Below, piece after piece: positions 38,113 to 48,671 of a DNA stretch of 64,000 nt. Each line of letters opens with the position of its first letter. The stretch's first letter is position 1. A program made the position numbers and the translations under genes. The DNA is from an uncultured Prevotella sp. (GTDB lineage: Bacteria > Bacteroidota > Bacteroidia > Bacteroidales > Bacteroidaceae): assembly GCA_946612625.1 (NCBI GenBank), contig CAMOEW010000002.1:1-64000 (forward strand), read 5' to 3'. The notes below the pieces were generated by a model, which was not told the origin of the DNA, did not search any database, and saw only the letters and a list, made by a program, of their open reading frames with translations.

Positions 38113-40329
38113 ATGACCATGAGACTTAGGGGAATAGCACAGATGCTGAGCGCTGCCATGATTGCTGCCGGATGCTCAACGACAAAATTCGTTGGCGATG
38201 GCAGCTATCTGCTCGACAAGGTAGAGGTCAGCGTTGACGGCAAATACAAGGACATCAACACCTTGCAGCTGAAGAACTACCTCAGGCAGACGGGCAATTC
38301 ACGTTGGTTCTCAACTCTGAAAATACCACTTGCCACCTATTCGCTCTCAGGACGCGACTCATCATGGATGAGCAGAGTGCTCAGATCGATTGGTGAGGCT
38401 CCGGTCATCTATGACTCCATGCTGACGCGAAGGGCGTGCGACGACCTCCGTGCAGAACTGCAGAACGAAGGCTATCTGGCAGCAACCGTAGATGTCTTCA
38501 CCAAAACAAAAGGAAAGAAGATGAGGGTAAACTATGTGCTCCATCCCCGGGAGCCATTCTTTATCCGCAGCGTGAAGTATGACATCCGCGACAAGGCTTT
38601 GGAGGGAATGCTGAGGGGGATGCATGTGCTGACGTTAGAGAACAGAGGACGTATGAAATTCTCGGCTGTAGAGCTGAACAACGAGCGCAAGAGGATAACC
38701 GATGCGCTGACAAACATCGGCTACTACCGTTTCCATAAAGACTATATCACCTATATAGCCGACACCGTGCGAGGAAGCCGTGACATCGACATTACGCTCG
38801 TGCTGCACAACTACCACACAAACAACATTGACGATGCGCCACATCCGCAATACACCATAAGGAGCGTCAGCTATCTCAGCGGACAGCCGGGCGACTCCGT
38901 AATCAGACTGAGACGAAAGGTGATACACAACAATACGTTCATTGAACCGGGACAGATGTATTCGGCAAAGAAACTTCAGCAGACATACAACCACTTCGGG
39001 CGGCTACAGGCAGTGAAATACACCAATATCAGCTTCGACGAAAACCCGGCAACACACGAACTCGACTGCAAGATACAGCTTAGCACCAACAAGCCGCATA
39101 CCATCAGCTTCGAGCCTGAAGGAACCAATACCGCAGGCGACCTCGGTGCTGCCGCCACGCTGGCGTACCAGAACCGAAACCTCTTCCACGGCTCTGAGCA
39201 GCTGAGCGTGAAGCTCAGGGGAGCATACGAGGCAATACGTGGACTTGAAGGATATTCCAACCAGAACTTCCTTGAGTATAGCATAGAGACTAACCTGATG
39301 TTCCCGCGATTCATCGCCCCATTCCTCTCAAAGAGCTTCCGACGCAGAATCAACGCCACGTCACAAGTGTCGCTTCTATACGACCTGCAGAATCGCCCGG
39401 AATACCATCGACGAGTGTTCGCAATGGCATGGAAATACAGATGGAACGACGACAACCACCATGACCGATACCAAATCGACCTGCTCGACCTGAACTTCAT
39501 CTCAATGCCTTGGATTTCAGAAACGTTCAAGACCAACTATCTCGACGACGCGAGCAGCCGAAATGCCATACTGAGATACAATTACGAAGATTTGCTCATT
39601 ATGAAAATAGGCTTCGGCTACGCGTACAACAACGGTCGATATGCCATCAAAGCCAATGTGGAAACAGCCGGAAACGTGCTCAATGCAGCCGCACGGATGT
39701 TCCACTTCTCAAAGAACGACATGGGGCAGTACAAGGTGGCGAGGATTGCATACGCACAGTATGTAAAGGGCGACATCGAATATACTCGCAACATTCGCTT
39801 CGGCTATAACTCAGAACTCGTACTCCACGCAGGTTTCGGAATAGCATACCCATACGGCAACAGCACCGTACTGCCATTCGAGAAAAGGTATTTCTCCGGA
39901 GGTGCTAACAGCGTCAGAGGGTGGTCGGTGAGGAGTCTTGGTCCGGGACGATATGTACGCAAAGACGGAAACATCGACTTCATTAACCAGACGGGCGACA
40001 TGAAGCTCGACCTGAACGTGGAATACCGGGCACACCTGTTCTGGAAAATCTTCGGAGCACTCTTCGTCGATGCAGGAAACATATGGACTCTCAGGGCATA
40101 CGACGAACAGCCAGGAGGACAGTTCCGTTTTGACACCTTCCTAAAGGAACTTGCAGCAAGCTACGGACTTGGAATACGCTTCAACTTCGACTTCTTCATC
40201 GTCAGGTTCGACATGGGTATGAAGGCCGTCAATCCTGCATACGAAACCTCAAAAGACCATTTCCCAATAATTCACCCGAAGCTCAGCCGCGATTTCGCAT
40301 TCCATTTCGCAGTAGGAATGCCGTTCTGA
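38113..40329 (+). CDS. BamA/TamA-family (Omp85) outer membrane protein
   Basis: POTRA-like N-terminus and C-terminal barrel with RYFSGGANSVRGW and C-terminal Phe. Confidence 0.85.
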   Translation: MTMRLRGIAQMLSAAMIAAGCSTTKFVGDGSYLLDKVEVSVDGKYKDINTLQLKNYLRQTGNSRWFSTLKIPLATYSLSGRDSSWMSRVLRSIGEAPVIYDSMLTRRACDDLRAELQNEGYLAATVDVFTKTKGKKMRVNYVLHPREPFFIRSVKYDIRDKALEGMLRGMHVLTLENRGRMKFSAVELNNERKRITDALTNIGYYRFHKDYITYIADTVRGSRDIDITLVLHNYHTNNIDDAPHPQYTIRSVSYLSGQPGDSVIRLRRKVIHNNTFIEPGQMYSAKKLQQTYNHFGRLQAVKYTNISFDENPATHELDCKIQLSTNKPHTISFEPEGTNTAGDLGAAATLAYQNRNLFHGSEQLSVKLRGAYEAIRGLEGYSNQNFLEYSIETNLMFPRFIAPFLSKSFRRRINATSQVSLLYDLQNRPEYHRRVFAMAWKYRWNDDNHHDRYQIDLLDLNFISMPWISETFKTNYLDDASSRNAILRYNYEDLLIMKIGFGYAYNNGRYAIKANVETAGNVLNAAARMFHFSKNDMGQYKVARIAYAQYVKGDIEYTRNIRFGYNSELVLHAGFGIAYPYGNSTVLPFEKRYFSGGANSVRGWSVRSLGPGRYVRKDGNIDFINQTGDMKLDLNVEYRAHLFWKIFGALFVDAGNIWTLRAYDEQPGGQFRFDTFLKELAASYGLGIRFNFDFFIVRFDMGMKAVNPAYETSKDHFPIIHPKLSRDFAFHFAVGMPF

Positions 40330-40394
40330 TGTTTATCTGTGTTAAATTATCTGCTAAGATGACGGATAGATTTGGTTATACCAGCTTTTTTGCG

Positions 40395-40402
40395 TAATTT
40401 TG
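40395..40402 (+). promoter_or_regulatory. -7 element TAATTTTG for the MBL-fold gene
   Basis: tgcgTAATTTTGcgcg, about 20 nt upstream of the ATG at 40423. Confidence 0.4.
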
Positions 40403-40422
40403 CGCGAAATTTTGAAATTGAA

Positions 40423-41265
40423 ATGCTGAAATTTATATCCTTTGGAAGCGGAAGCAGCGGAAACTGCTATTATTTATTTACCGCGACAGACGGATTGCTG
40501 ATAGATACAGGAATAGGAATACGCACGCTGAAGAAATACTTCAGAGACTATGGTCTGAGCCTTGCGAAGGTTAATTATGTGCTTATCACTCACGACCATG
40601 CCGACCATATCAAGTCGGTGGGTGTCTTCAGCAACGACTATCATCTGCCGGTATATGCTACACGAAAAGTGCATGTCGGGATAGGGAAGAACTACTGCGT
40701 GAAGAAGAAAATCGACCCTCATTATGCTCGCATACTGGAATGCGGACAGCCGATAGAGCTGGGATGTTTTCGCGTAACACCGTTCTCCGTTCCTCACGAC
40801 AGCAGTGACAATGTGGGCTATAAGATAGAATGCGAGGGCATCACTTTCTGTCTCATCACTGATGCCGGAATCGTCACCGACGAGATGAAAGAAGTAATTG
40901 CACAGGCCGACTATCTCGTAATGGAAGCAAACCACGATGAAGAAATGGTGATGAGCGGACCTTATCCAGAGTACCTCAAAGAGAGAATTCTCGGGGCCAC
41001 GGGACATCTGAGCAATAAATCGTGTGCAGTTGCCATAGCCGAAAACATGACGGAGAAACTGAAAATGGTATGGCTGTGTCATCTCAGCCAGGAGAACAAC
41101 CATCCCGAACTGGCCCGGAAAACGGTGGAGGCTGTACTGCGCTCTTATGGCATTGTTGTTGGAAAGGACATCACACTGGAGGTGCTAAAGCGCACCGTTC
41201 CATCGGGAGTGTATGAACTGACCCTCGACGAGGGCGCAAAGCAATTTCCGACAGATTTATTTTGA
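40423..41265 (+). CDS. MBL-fold metallohydrolase (YycJ/WalJ-like)
   Basis: FISFGSGSSGNCYYL, LITHDHADHIKSVGVF, GHLSNKSCAVAIAENM. Confidence 0.9.
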   Translation: MLKFISFGSGSSGNCYYLFTATDGLLIDTGIGIRTLKKYFRDYGLSLAKVNYVLITHDHADHIKSVGVFSNDYHLPVYATRKVHVGIGKNYCVKKKIDPHYARILECGQPIELGCFRVTPFSVPHDSSDNVGYKIECEGITFCLITDAGIVTDEMKEVIAQADYLVMEANHDEEMVMSGPYPEYLKERILGATGHLSNKSCAVAIAENMTEKLKMVWLCHLSQENNHPELARKTVEAVLRSYGIVVGKDITLEVLKRTVPSGVYELTLDEGAKQFPTDLF

Positions 41266-41283
41266 GAATTGGGGAAAAATTAC

Positions 41284-41291
41284 TACCTTTG
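41284..41291 (+). promoter_or_regulatory. -7 element TACCTTTG for ileS
   Basis: ttacTACCTTTGcgcac, about 40 nt upstream of the ATG at 41332. Confidence 0.5.
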
Positions 41292-41331
41292 CGCACTAAA
41301 ATCTGAACACATAATATTAACGTATAATAAA

Positions 41332-44300
41332 ATGGCAAAAAAATTCGCCGAACACAAGGGATTAAACCTTACAGAGGTTAACAAGGAAGTGCTTGCCGAA
41401 TGGCAGAAAAACGACATTTTCCAACGTTCAATAAAGGAGCGGGAGGGATGTCGGCAGTTCGTATTCTTCGAAGGACCGCCATCGGCCAATGGACATCCGG
41501 GTATTCACCATGTTCTTGGACGTGCTCTGAAGGATACTTTCAACCGCTATAAGACCATGCAGGGATTCCAGGTGAAGCGCAAGGCAGGATGGGACACCCA
41601 TGGACTACCCGTGGAACTCGGAGTGGAGAAGGAGCTCGGAATCACCAAGGCCGACATCGACAACAAGGAGAGCAACAAATATATCTCAACTGAAGACTAT
41701 AACCGTAAGTGCCGTGACAACGTCATGACGTTTACAGCTGAATGGCGAGAGCTGACGGAGAAAATGGGATACTTCATCGATCTCGACAACCCATATATCA
41801 CATACGACAATAAATACATCGAGACGCTGTGGTGGCTGCTGAAGCAATTCTACGAGAAAGGACTGCTTTATAAAGGCTACACTATTCAACCATACAGCCC
41901 AGCCGCAGGCACCGGACTTTCAAGCCACGAGCTGAACCAGCCCGGCTGCTATCGCGACGTGAAGGACACGACATGTACGGCTCTCTTTAAGATAAAGGAC
42001 CGTCAGGACTGGTACTTCATGGCTTGGACGACAACCCCCTGGACACTCGCAGCTAACTCCGCCCTCTGCGTAGGACCGAAGATTGACTACGTGGCCATCG
42101 AGACCTTCAACCCCTACACAGCAAAGCCAATCACCGTTATTCTGGCCGAGGCTCGCGTCAGCGCTTACTTCAAAGAAGAGGGTAGGGATGGTGACTTCAG
42201 TGCCTACAATCAGGGCGACAAAATCATTCCCTGGAAAGTGATTGAACATTACAAGGGAACTGACCTCGTGGGCATGGAGTATGAGCAGCTGATGCCGATG
42301 ATTAAGCCGATGGGCGAAGCTTTCCGCGTAATTCCAGGCGACTATGTGACTACGGAAGACGGTGCAGGTATCGTGCACATCGCACCCAACTTCGGTGCCG
42401 ATGATGCCTTCGTGGCAAAGAAAGCAGGAATCTGTCCTATCGTGCTCATAGACAAGAAAGGTAATGAGCGCCCAGTAGTAGATCTACAGGGCAAATACTT
42501 CAAGGTTGAAGACTTGGACGAAGCTTTCGTCGCTAAATACATGAACGTCAGCGAGTGGCAGAAGTTTGCCGGACGCTATGTGAAGAATGCCTACGACGAT
42601 ACTCTTACCGACAAGGACGAGACGCTCGACATATGCATTTGTATGGACCTGAAGTCACAGGGCAAAGTGTTTAAGATAGAGAAACATGTGCATAACTATC
42701 CACACTGCTGGCGCACTGACAAGCCGGTGCTATACTATCCGCTCGACTCTTGGTTTATCAAAAGCACCGAGAAAAAGGTGCGCATGAGCGAACTGAACAC
42801 CACCATTGGCTGGCATCCGGAATCGACGGGAACGGGTCGCTTTGGCAACTGGCTTGAGAATCTGAACGACTGGAATCTCTCGCGCTCGCGCTTCTGGGGT
42901 ACTCCGCTGCCAATCTGGCGCAGCGAAGACGGCGAAGAGAAGTGTATAGGAAGTCTGGAAGAACTATACAACGAAATAGAGAAAGCAGTTAAAGCAGGCA
43001 TCATGGCCAACAACCCATTGAAGGAAAAAGGCTTTGTGCCGGGCGATATGTCGAAGGAAAACTATGACAGAATAGATATGCACCGCCCATACGTTGACTA
43101 CATCCTGCTCGTGAGCGAAAGCGGCAAGCCGATGAAACGCGAGAGCGACCTGATTGACGTATGGTTCGACTCAGGCTCAATGCCTTACGCACAGGTGCAC
43201 TATCCATTTGAGAACCGTGAGCTTATCGATGACCACAAGGCATTCCCAGCCGACTTTATCAACGAGGGAGTGGACCAAACACGAGGATGGTTCTTCACCC
43301 TGCATGCCATCGCCACGATGATTTTCGACTCGGTGGCATTCAAGAATGTGATTTCGACGGGGCTGGTGCTTGATGCCAAGGGAAATAAGATGTCAAAGCA
43401 CGTGGGCAACGTGGTTAACCCATTCGAGATGATTGACAAGTACGGTTCGGATGCGGTGAGATTCTATATGATGACCAATTCGGAACCATGGGACAACCTG
43501 AAGTTCGATCCAGAGGGAGTGGCTGAGGTGAGCCGCAAGTTCTTTGGAACACTATATAATACATACTCGCTCTTCGCAATGTATGCCAATGTTGATAATT
43601 TCAACACACAGACAGCTCAACTGCCTGTAAACGAGCGCCCAGAGTTCGACCGATGGATTCTCTCGTGCCTCAATTCGCTCGTGAAAGATGTGGAGAACGA
43701 GATGGACAGCTACGACCCGACACGCGCAGGACGACTAATCGACAAGTTCGTAGATGAAAACCTGTCGAATTGGTACGTGCGATTAAACAAAAAGCGCTTC
43801 TGGGGCAAGGAGATGGACAACGACAAACTTGCTGCATACCAAACACTCTATGAGTGTCTGATGACTGTAGCCCGTCTGTTGGCTCCGTTTGCTCCGTTCT
43901 TTGCCGACCGGCTCTATAAAGATCTCGGAGGACAAATGGACAGCGTGCATCTTGACAGATTCCCACGCTATAACGATGAACTCGTCAACAATGATCTCGA
44001 AGAGCGTATGGCCTTGGCACAGCGCATCACAACCATCGTGCTTGCACTGCGACGGAAGGAGAGCATCAAAGTAAAGCAACCTCTGCAGACACTGATGATT
44101 CCGCCAATAGATGTCGCGCAGCGTGATGCCATAGAGAGCGTGAAGCAGATATTCCTGCAGGAGGTGAACGTCAAAGAAGTGAAGTATGTTGAAGGTACCG
44201 GCATTCTGGTGAAGAAGGTGAAGTGCAACTTCCGAACCATGGGAAAGAAATTCGGCAAGCTCATGAAGGGTGTTGCTGCTGCCGTCGATACCCTCTCGCA

Positions 44301-44724
44301 TGAGCAGATATCACTCTTAGAGACTCATGGTACAATAGATGTAGATGTAGAGGGACAGCAGCTGACTATCGAGGCTGCCGATGTGGAAATAATTAGCGAG
44401 GATATCCCTGGATGGCTTGTGGGCAACGAGGGCAATCTTACTGTGGCTCTCGACATCACGCTCACCGACGAACTGAGAGCCGAAGGTATGGCACGTGAGC
44501 TTGTGAACCGCATCCAGAACATCCGCAAGAAGAGCGGACTGGAAATCACCGACCACATCCGTGTGAGCATCGAGCCTAACGATGCCTCGAAGAATGCCGT
44601 CGAAGCATTTGGCGACTATATCTCACGTCAGGTACTGGCAGACGAGCTCACTCTCAATGCCAACGACGGCCAAAGCGTGGAATTCGACGACTTCAAACTA
44701 AACATAAAGATAGAAAAGATATAA
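41332..44724 (+). CDS. ileS: Isoleucine-tRNA ligase
   Basis: FFEGPPSANGHPGIHHVLGRALKDTFNRYKTMQG, KMSKHVGNVVNP, WFDSGSMPYAQ. Confidence 0.97.
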   Translation: MAKKFAEHKGLNLTEVNKEVLAEWQKNDIFQRSIKEREGCRQFVFFEGPPSANGHPGIHHVLGRALKDTFNRYKTMQGFQVKRKAGWDTHGLPVELGVEKELGITKADIDNKESNKYISTEDYNRKCRDNVMTFTAEWRELTEKMGYFIDLDNPYITYDNKYIETLWWLLKQFYEKGLLYKGYTIQPYSPAAGTGLSSHELNQPGCYRDVKDTTCTALFKIKDRQDWYFMAWTTTPWTLAANSALCVGPKIDYVAIETFNPYTAKPITVILAEARVSAYFKEEGRDGDFSAYNQGDKIIPWKVIEHYKGTDLVGMEYEQLMPMIKPMGEAFRVIPGDYVTTEDGAGIVHIAPNFGADDAFVAKKAGICPIVLIDKKGNERPVVDLQGKYFKVEDLDEAFVAKYMNVSEWQKFAGRYVKNAYDDTLTDKDETLDICICMDLKSQGKVFKIEKHVHNYPHCWRTDKPVLYYPLDSWFIKSTEKKVRMSELNTTIGWHPESTGTGRFGNWLENLNDWNLSRSRFWGTPLPIWRSEDGEEKCIGSLEELYNEIEKAVKAGIMANNPLKEKGFVPGDMSKENYDRIDMHRPYVDYILLVSESGKPMKRESDLIDVWFDSGSMPYAQVHYPFENRELIDDHKAFPADFINEGVDQTRGWFFTLHAIATMIFDSVAFKNVISTGLVLDAKGNKMSKHVGNVVNPFEMIDKYGSDAVRFYMMTNSEPWDNLKFDPEGVAEVSRKFFGTLYNTYSLFAMYANVDNFNTQTAQLPVNERPEFDRWILSCLNSLVKDVENEMDSYDPTRAGRLIDKFVDENLSNWYVRLNKKRFWGKEMDNDKLAAYQTLYECLMTVARLLAPFAPFFADRLYKDLGGQMDSVHLDRFPRYNDELVNNDLEERMALAQRITTIVLALRRKESIKVKQPLQTLMIPPIDVAQRDAIESVKQIFLQEVNVKEVKYVEGTGILVKKVKCNFRTMGKKFGKLMKGVAAAVDTLSHEQISLLETHGTIDVDVEGQQLTIEAADVEIISEDIPGWLVGNEGNLTVALDITLTDELRAEGMARELVNRIQNIRKKSGLEITDHIRVSIEPNDASKNAVEAFGDYISRQVLADELTLNANDGQSVEFDDFKLNIKIEKI

Positions 44725-44758
44725 CTAACATTGTCAATAACTTGTAATCCAAACTATT

Positions 44759-45136
44759 ATGGCAGAGAAATTACGTTACTCTGACGAAGAACTCGAGGAG
44801 TTCCGAGCCATCATCAATGAGAAGCTTTCGCTCGCCAAGCGCGACTATGACCAGATGATGAAGGTGCTGATGAATCAAGACGGCAACGACGTGGACGACA
44901 CATCTCCAACGTACAAAATCCTGGAAGAGGGCAGCGCAGCACAGTCGAAAGAAGAACTGATACAGTTAGCATCGAGACAACAGAAGTTTATCAACGGACT
45001 CAAGGCTGCTCTCGTAAGAATAGAAAACAAGACATACGGTATCGATCGTATTACAGGTAAGCTGATTCCTAAAGAGAGGCTGCGTGCCGTACCTCACGCC
45101 ACACTGAGCGTAGAGTCGAAACAAAGTCGCAAGTAA
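44759..45136 (+). CDS. DksA/TraR-type zinc-finger family protein
   Basis: YGIDRITGKLIPKERLRAVPHATLSVESK. Confidence 0.85.
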   Translation: MAEKLRYSDEELEEFRAIINEKLSLAKRDYDQMMKVLMNQDGNDVDDTSPTYKILEEGSAAQSKEELIQLASRQQKFINGLKAALVRIENKTYGIDRITGKLIPKERLRAVPHATLSVESKQSRK

Positions 45137-45154
45137 GTGGAGAAGAGCAGAAAG

Positions 45155-45802
45155 ATGATATCCGACGGCTGGATGGCAACGCTCATAGTAGTTGCCATCC
45201 TGCTTATCGACCAGACAATAAAAATCTGGGTGAAGACAAACATGACCCTTCACGAAACCATCTCAGTCACCGACTGGTTCAAGATATGTTTTATCGAGAA
45301 TAATGGAATGGCATGGGGTATGGAGATAGGCAGCAAGCTCGTATTATCGCTATTCAGAATTGTCGCCGTGGGATTCATTGCAAAGTATATCTGCAGTCAA
45401 GTGTCGAAAGGTGCAAAGCTGGGGTATGTGATATGTCTGTCAATGGTTCTGGCAGGAGCTGCCGGAAACATCTTTGACTCGATGTTTTACGGACTCATTT
45501 TCAATGGTTCATCGCAATACTACACCAGCTATTTCGTGCCTTTTGGCACAGGCTATGCTCCATTCCTCATGGGAAAAGTGGTGGATATGTTCTATTTCCC
45601 ACTTGTCGTTACAACATGGCCAGGATGGATGCCGATGATAGGGGGCGAACAGTTCGTGTTCTTCAGTCCTGTGTTCAACTTTGCAGATGCGTGCATCAGT
45701 GTGGGTGTAATGCTGCTTGTTTTTTTCTACCGCAGTGAACTGTCGGAGATAAGTCTGTCGAAAAAAGAGGAAACGGTGAAAGCCGACGACATTGAGAAAT
45801 GA
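45155..45802 (+). CDS. lspA: Signal peptidase II
   Basis: LLIDQTIKIWVKTNM, ENNGMAWGM, VLAGAAGNIFDSMFYG, FNFADACISVGVMLL. Confidence 0.93.
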   Translation: MISDGWMATLIVVAILLIDQTIKIWVKTNMTLHETISVTDWFKICFIENNGMAWGMEIGSKLVLSLFRIVAVGFIAKYICSQVSKGAKLGYVICLSMVLAGAAGNIFDSMFYGLIFNGSSQYYTSYFVPFGTGYAPFLMGKVVDMFYFPLVVTTWPGWMPMIGGEQFVFFSPVFNFADACISVGVMLLVFFYRSELSEISLSKKEETVKADDIEK

Positions 45803-46575
45803 GAAACCTGTTGTATGTATTCATAGTTGTGATTATGGTAGCGATTGGCTGCAAGCCATCGGTTCCGAGCCGCTATATCCAGCCCGAAGAGATGGAGGAT
45901 ATACTATACGACTATTTCGTTGCCCAAGCGATGGCACGACAAAGCTCGCAGAATGAATACGGCTACCGCTCACAGCTATATTTCCAGGCAGTGTTAAAGA
46001 AACATCAAATAACGGAGGCTGACTTCGACTCGTCGCTTGTATATTACTACGGCAGGTCGGAGAAGTTTAAAGAAGTGTTTCACAACCTCAAAGACCGGAT
46101 AAGCAATGATGCTCTGTCACTGGGAGCTTCTATAGGCGAGATAAACAGGTACTCACAATACAGCAGCAATGGCGATACTGCCAATATATGGAGCGGACCG
46201 ACATCGGAGTTCCTTTTTGTTGCGCCGCCATACAACAGATTGTCGTTTGAGCAGAAAATCGACACAGCATACCACAGGGGCGACAGCTTCCTGTTCAATT
46301 TTGAGACAATCTTCCTCTACCAGTCGGGGACGAAGGATGGTGTGGCATGCGTATTGGTAGGATATGACAACGACAGTGTGGCAACATTCACAACAAGCAT
46401 CTTCAACACAGGGCTCTCGCAGGTGCGTATTCCTGGCGACACTCTGCACAACATACGCAGCATGAAAGGATTCATCTATCTTGACCGTGGAAACGAACAA
46501 ACACAGTCGATGAAACTGATGTGGGTCAACAAACTGCAGTTAGTGAGATTCCATGACCGCCGTTACAAGAAATAG
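45799..46575 (+). CDS. DUF4296-like lipoprotein
   Basis: Lipobox VAIGCKPS, YIQPEEMEDILYDYFVAQAMAR, position after lspA. Confidence 0.7.
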   Translation: MRNLLYVFIVVIMVAIGCKPSVPSRYIQPEEMEDILYDYFVAQAMARQSSQNEYGYRSQLYFQAVLKKHQITEADFDSSLVYYYGRSEKFKEVFHNLKDRISNDALSLGASIGEINRYSQYSSNGDTANIWSGPTSEFLFVAPPYNRLSFEQKIDTAYHRGDSFLFNFETIFLYQSGTKDGVACVLVGYDNDSVATFTTSIFNTGLSQVRIPGDTLHNIRSMKGFIYLDRGNEQTQSMKLMWVNKLQLVRFHDRRYKK

Positions 46576-46780
46576 GCGCGTTGCTGCCAACACCATCGTC
46601 ACTCCACGTGAGGAGATAGATCAGGGATATGTGGAATTATGCAACGGGTGTGTTGTAGGCTACGGGCATTTCGACCGGGAAATGGCGTTCACAGAATGGC
46701 TCGGAGGACGCATTGACATAAAGGTGGCCTTCGACGGCAGCTTGAGGGCATACAAAGAAGGCAAGGAACTAACTGAATGA
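46553..46780 (+). CDS. Small conserved-looking hypothetical protein
   Basis: ORF overlapping the preceding gene by 23 nt, collinear with its neighbours. Confidence 0.55.
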   Translation: MTAVTRNRRVAANTIVTPREEIDQGYVELCNGCVVGYGHFDREMAFTEWLGGRIDIKVAFDGSLRAYKEGKELTE

Positions 46781-46802
46781 TAACCTAAATATATTTATCA
46801 CT

Positions 46803-48074
46803 ATGAATTTGAAAATACGTTTGACACTGATGAACTTCCTTGAGTTCGCAGTATGGGGAGCCTATCTCACGTGTATGGGTCGCTATCTCGGAAATATCGG
46901 GATGAGCACAGAAATAGGGTGGTTTTACTCTATGCAGGGCATAGTGTCAATATTCATGCCTGCCATCATCGGTATCATTGCCGACCGATGGGTGCCTGCA
47001 CAGCTGATGATGGGGATTTGTCACTTGATTGCAGGTGTGTTTATGTTCCTGACAGCATGGTACGGACATACTGCCGGTACGGAAGCTGAATTCTCAACGA
47101 TATTCTCACTATATGCTGTCAGCGTGGCATTCTATATGCCAACTCTTGCTCTTACAAATTCTGTGGCATACAACGCACTGACGAAGGCTGGTATGGATAC
47201 CGTTCGCGACTTCCCGCCGATACGCGTGTTCGGAACGGTGGGATTCATCTGCACCATGTGGTTCGTAGATCTCATGAAATTCCAGGCAAACGAAAATCAG
47301 TTCGTCACGTCGGGAGTGCTGAGCATCGTTCTATTCATTTATACTTTCACTCTTCCATCGTGTCCTGTTGCCAAGGGAGGCGAAAAACAAAGCCTAACCG
47401 AAGCTTTCGGACTGAAGGCATTCGAGTTGTTTCGCCACAAGCAGATGGCCATTTTCTTCATATTCTCAATGCTGCTCGGAGTAAGTCTTCAAATAACTAA
47501 CGGCTTTGCCAATCCTTTTATTAGCAGCTTTGCCGTAATGCCAGAGTATGCTGACACCTTTGGAGTACAACATGCCAACATACTTATTTCGCTGTCACAG
47601 ATAAGCGAAACGTGCTGCATATTGCTAATTCCATTCTGCATGAAACGCTACGGCATCAAGAACGTGATGCTCATTGCCATGTTCGCATGGGTGTTCCGTT
47701 TCGGGCTCTTCGGGTTCGGCAATCCGGGTAGCGGCGTGTGGATGTTCGTACTCTCGATGATTGTGTATGGAGTGGCTTTCGATTTCTTCAATATCTCAGG
47801 CTCGCTCTTCGTTGACAAGGCAACCACTCCTGAGATACGCTCAAGTGCACAGGGTCTATTCATGCTTATGACAAACGGCGTGGGGGCAACCATCGGAACA
47901 CTTGGCGCACAACAAGTGATAAACCACTTCACCACAGGAACCGTGGTTGACGGAAACTTCTATACCATTGGCGACTGGCAGTCGTGCTGGTTCACGTTTG
48001 CACTTTATGCTCTCATAGTGGGAGTGGTGTTTGCTATGTTATTCAAACCAGACAAAGAAATGTTGAAGGCATGA
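46803..48074 (+). CDS. Nucleoside permease-like MFS transporter (NupG family)
   Basis: NFLEFAVWGAYLTCMGRYLG, 12 TM segments, FFNISGSLFVDKATTPEIRSSAQGLFMLMTNGVGA. Confidence 0.88.
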   Translation: MNLKIRLTLMNFLEFAVWGAYLTCMGRYLGNIGMSTEIGWFYSMQGIVSIFMPAIIGIIADRWVPAQLMMGICHLIAGVFMFLTAWYGHTAGTEAEFSTIFSLYAVSVAFYMPTLALTNSVAYNALTKAGMDTVRDFPPIRVFGTVGFICTMWFVDLMKFQANENQFVTSGVLSIVLFIYTFTLPSCPVAKGGEKQSLTEAFGLKAFELFRHKQMAIFFIFSMLLGVSLQITNGFANPFISSFAVMPEYADTFGVQHANILISLSQISETCCILLIPFCMKRYGIKNVMLIAMFAWVFRFGLFGFGNPGSGVWMFVLSMIVYGVAFDFFNISGSLFVDKATTPEIRSSAQGLFMLMTNGVGATIGTLGAQQVINHFTTGTVVDGNFYTIGDWQSCWFTFALYALIVGVVFAMLFKPDKEMLKA

Positions 48075-48667
48075 ACGGAGAGAGAGTGAGGCTATATTTC
48101 CAGAATGTGTGTGAGATTGTCGGCAATAATTCCGGTCAAGGCGGACTTATTATTCTCTGCGACGAACAGCGTGAACGTGCCATCAGCGTGTTCTGCGATG
48201 TCAACACATCACGTATGCTGATGAGAAGGTGTACTAATGCTGGCACAAAAGACAAAGAGCGATTGCCAGATGTGCTATGTGGATTGCTGATGTCGAAGTT
48301 CTACGATTATGACAAGGAACTATTTATATGGGACGTTCAAAACGGCAAATACCAGACTTCGCTGATATTAAAGGGTGAAAATATTATCGAACGACCTATA
48401 AACCTTGAGGATGCTGTACTACTAATGAAAATAACCGGCATTCCAATATATACATACCGTAGTCTGATGAGAATGCAAAGCCTTCCATACAGTCAGGACC
48501 TGTCATGTCTGGCCATACCGATAAACACTCTTCCGGACGAAAAGCTTAAGAAGGCCTTAGACGAGGCAGTGCGCTCAGAAAACTACCGTCAAGCCAAGTA
48601 TATCAACGACGAGCTGAAGCGACGCAAATTGAGTAGTTCAGAGTGTAGCGACGAATCCAAATCATAG
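48071..48667 (+). CDS. Bifunctional nuclease (BFN/DUF151) family protein with C-terminal UVR-like motif
   Basis: Start overlaps the transporter stop (ATGA); FYDYDKELFIWDVQNGKYQTSLIL; C-terminal LKKALDEAVRSENYRQAKYINDELKRR. Confidence 0.8.
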   Translation: MNGERVRLYFQNVCEIVGNNSGQGGLIILCDEQRERAISVFCDVNTSRMLMRRCTNAGTKDKERLPDVLCGLLMSKFYDYDKELFIWDVQNGKYQTSLILKGENIIERPINLEDAVLLMKITGIPIYTYRSLMRMQSLPYSQDLSCLAIPINTLPDEKLKKALDEAVRSENYRQAKYINDELKRRKLSSSECSDESKS

Positions 48668-48671
48668 GAAT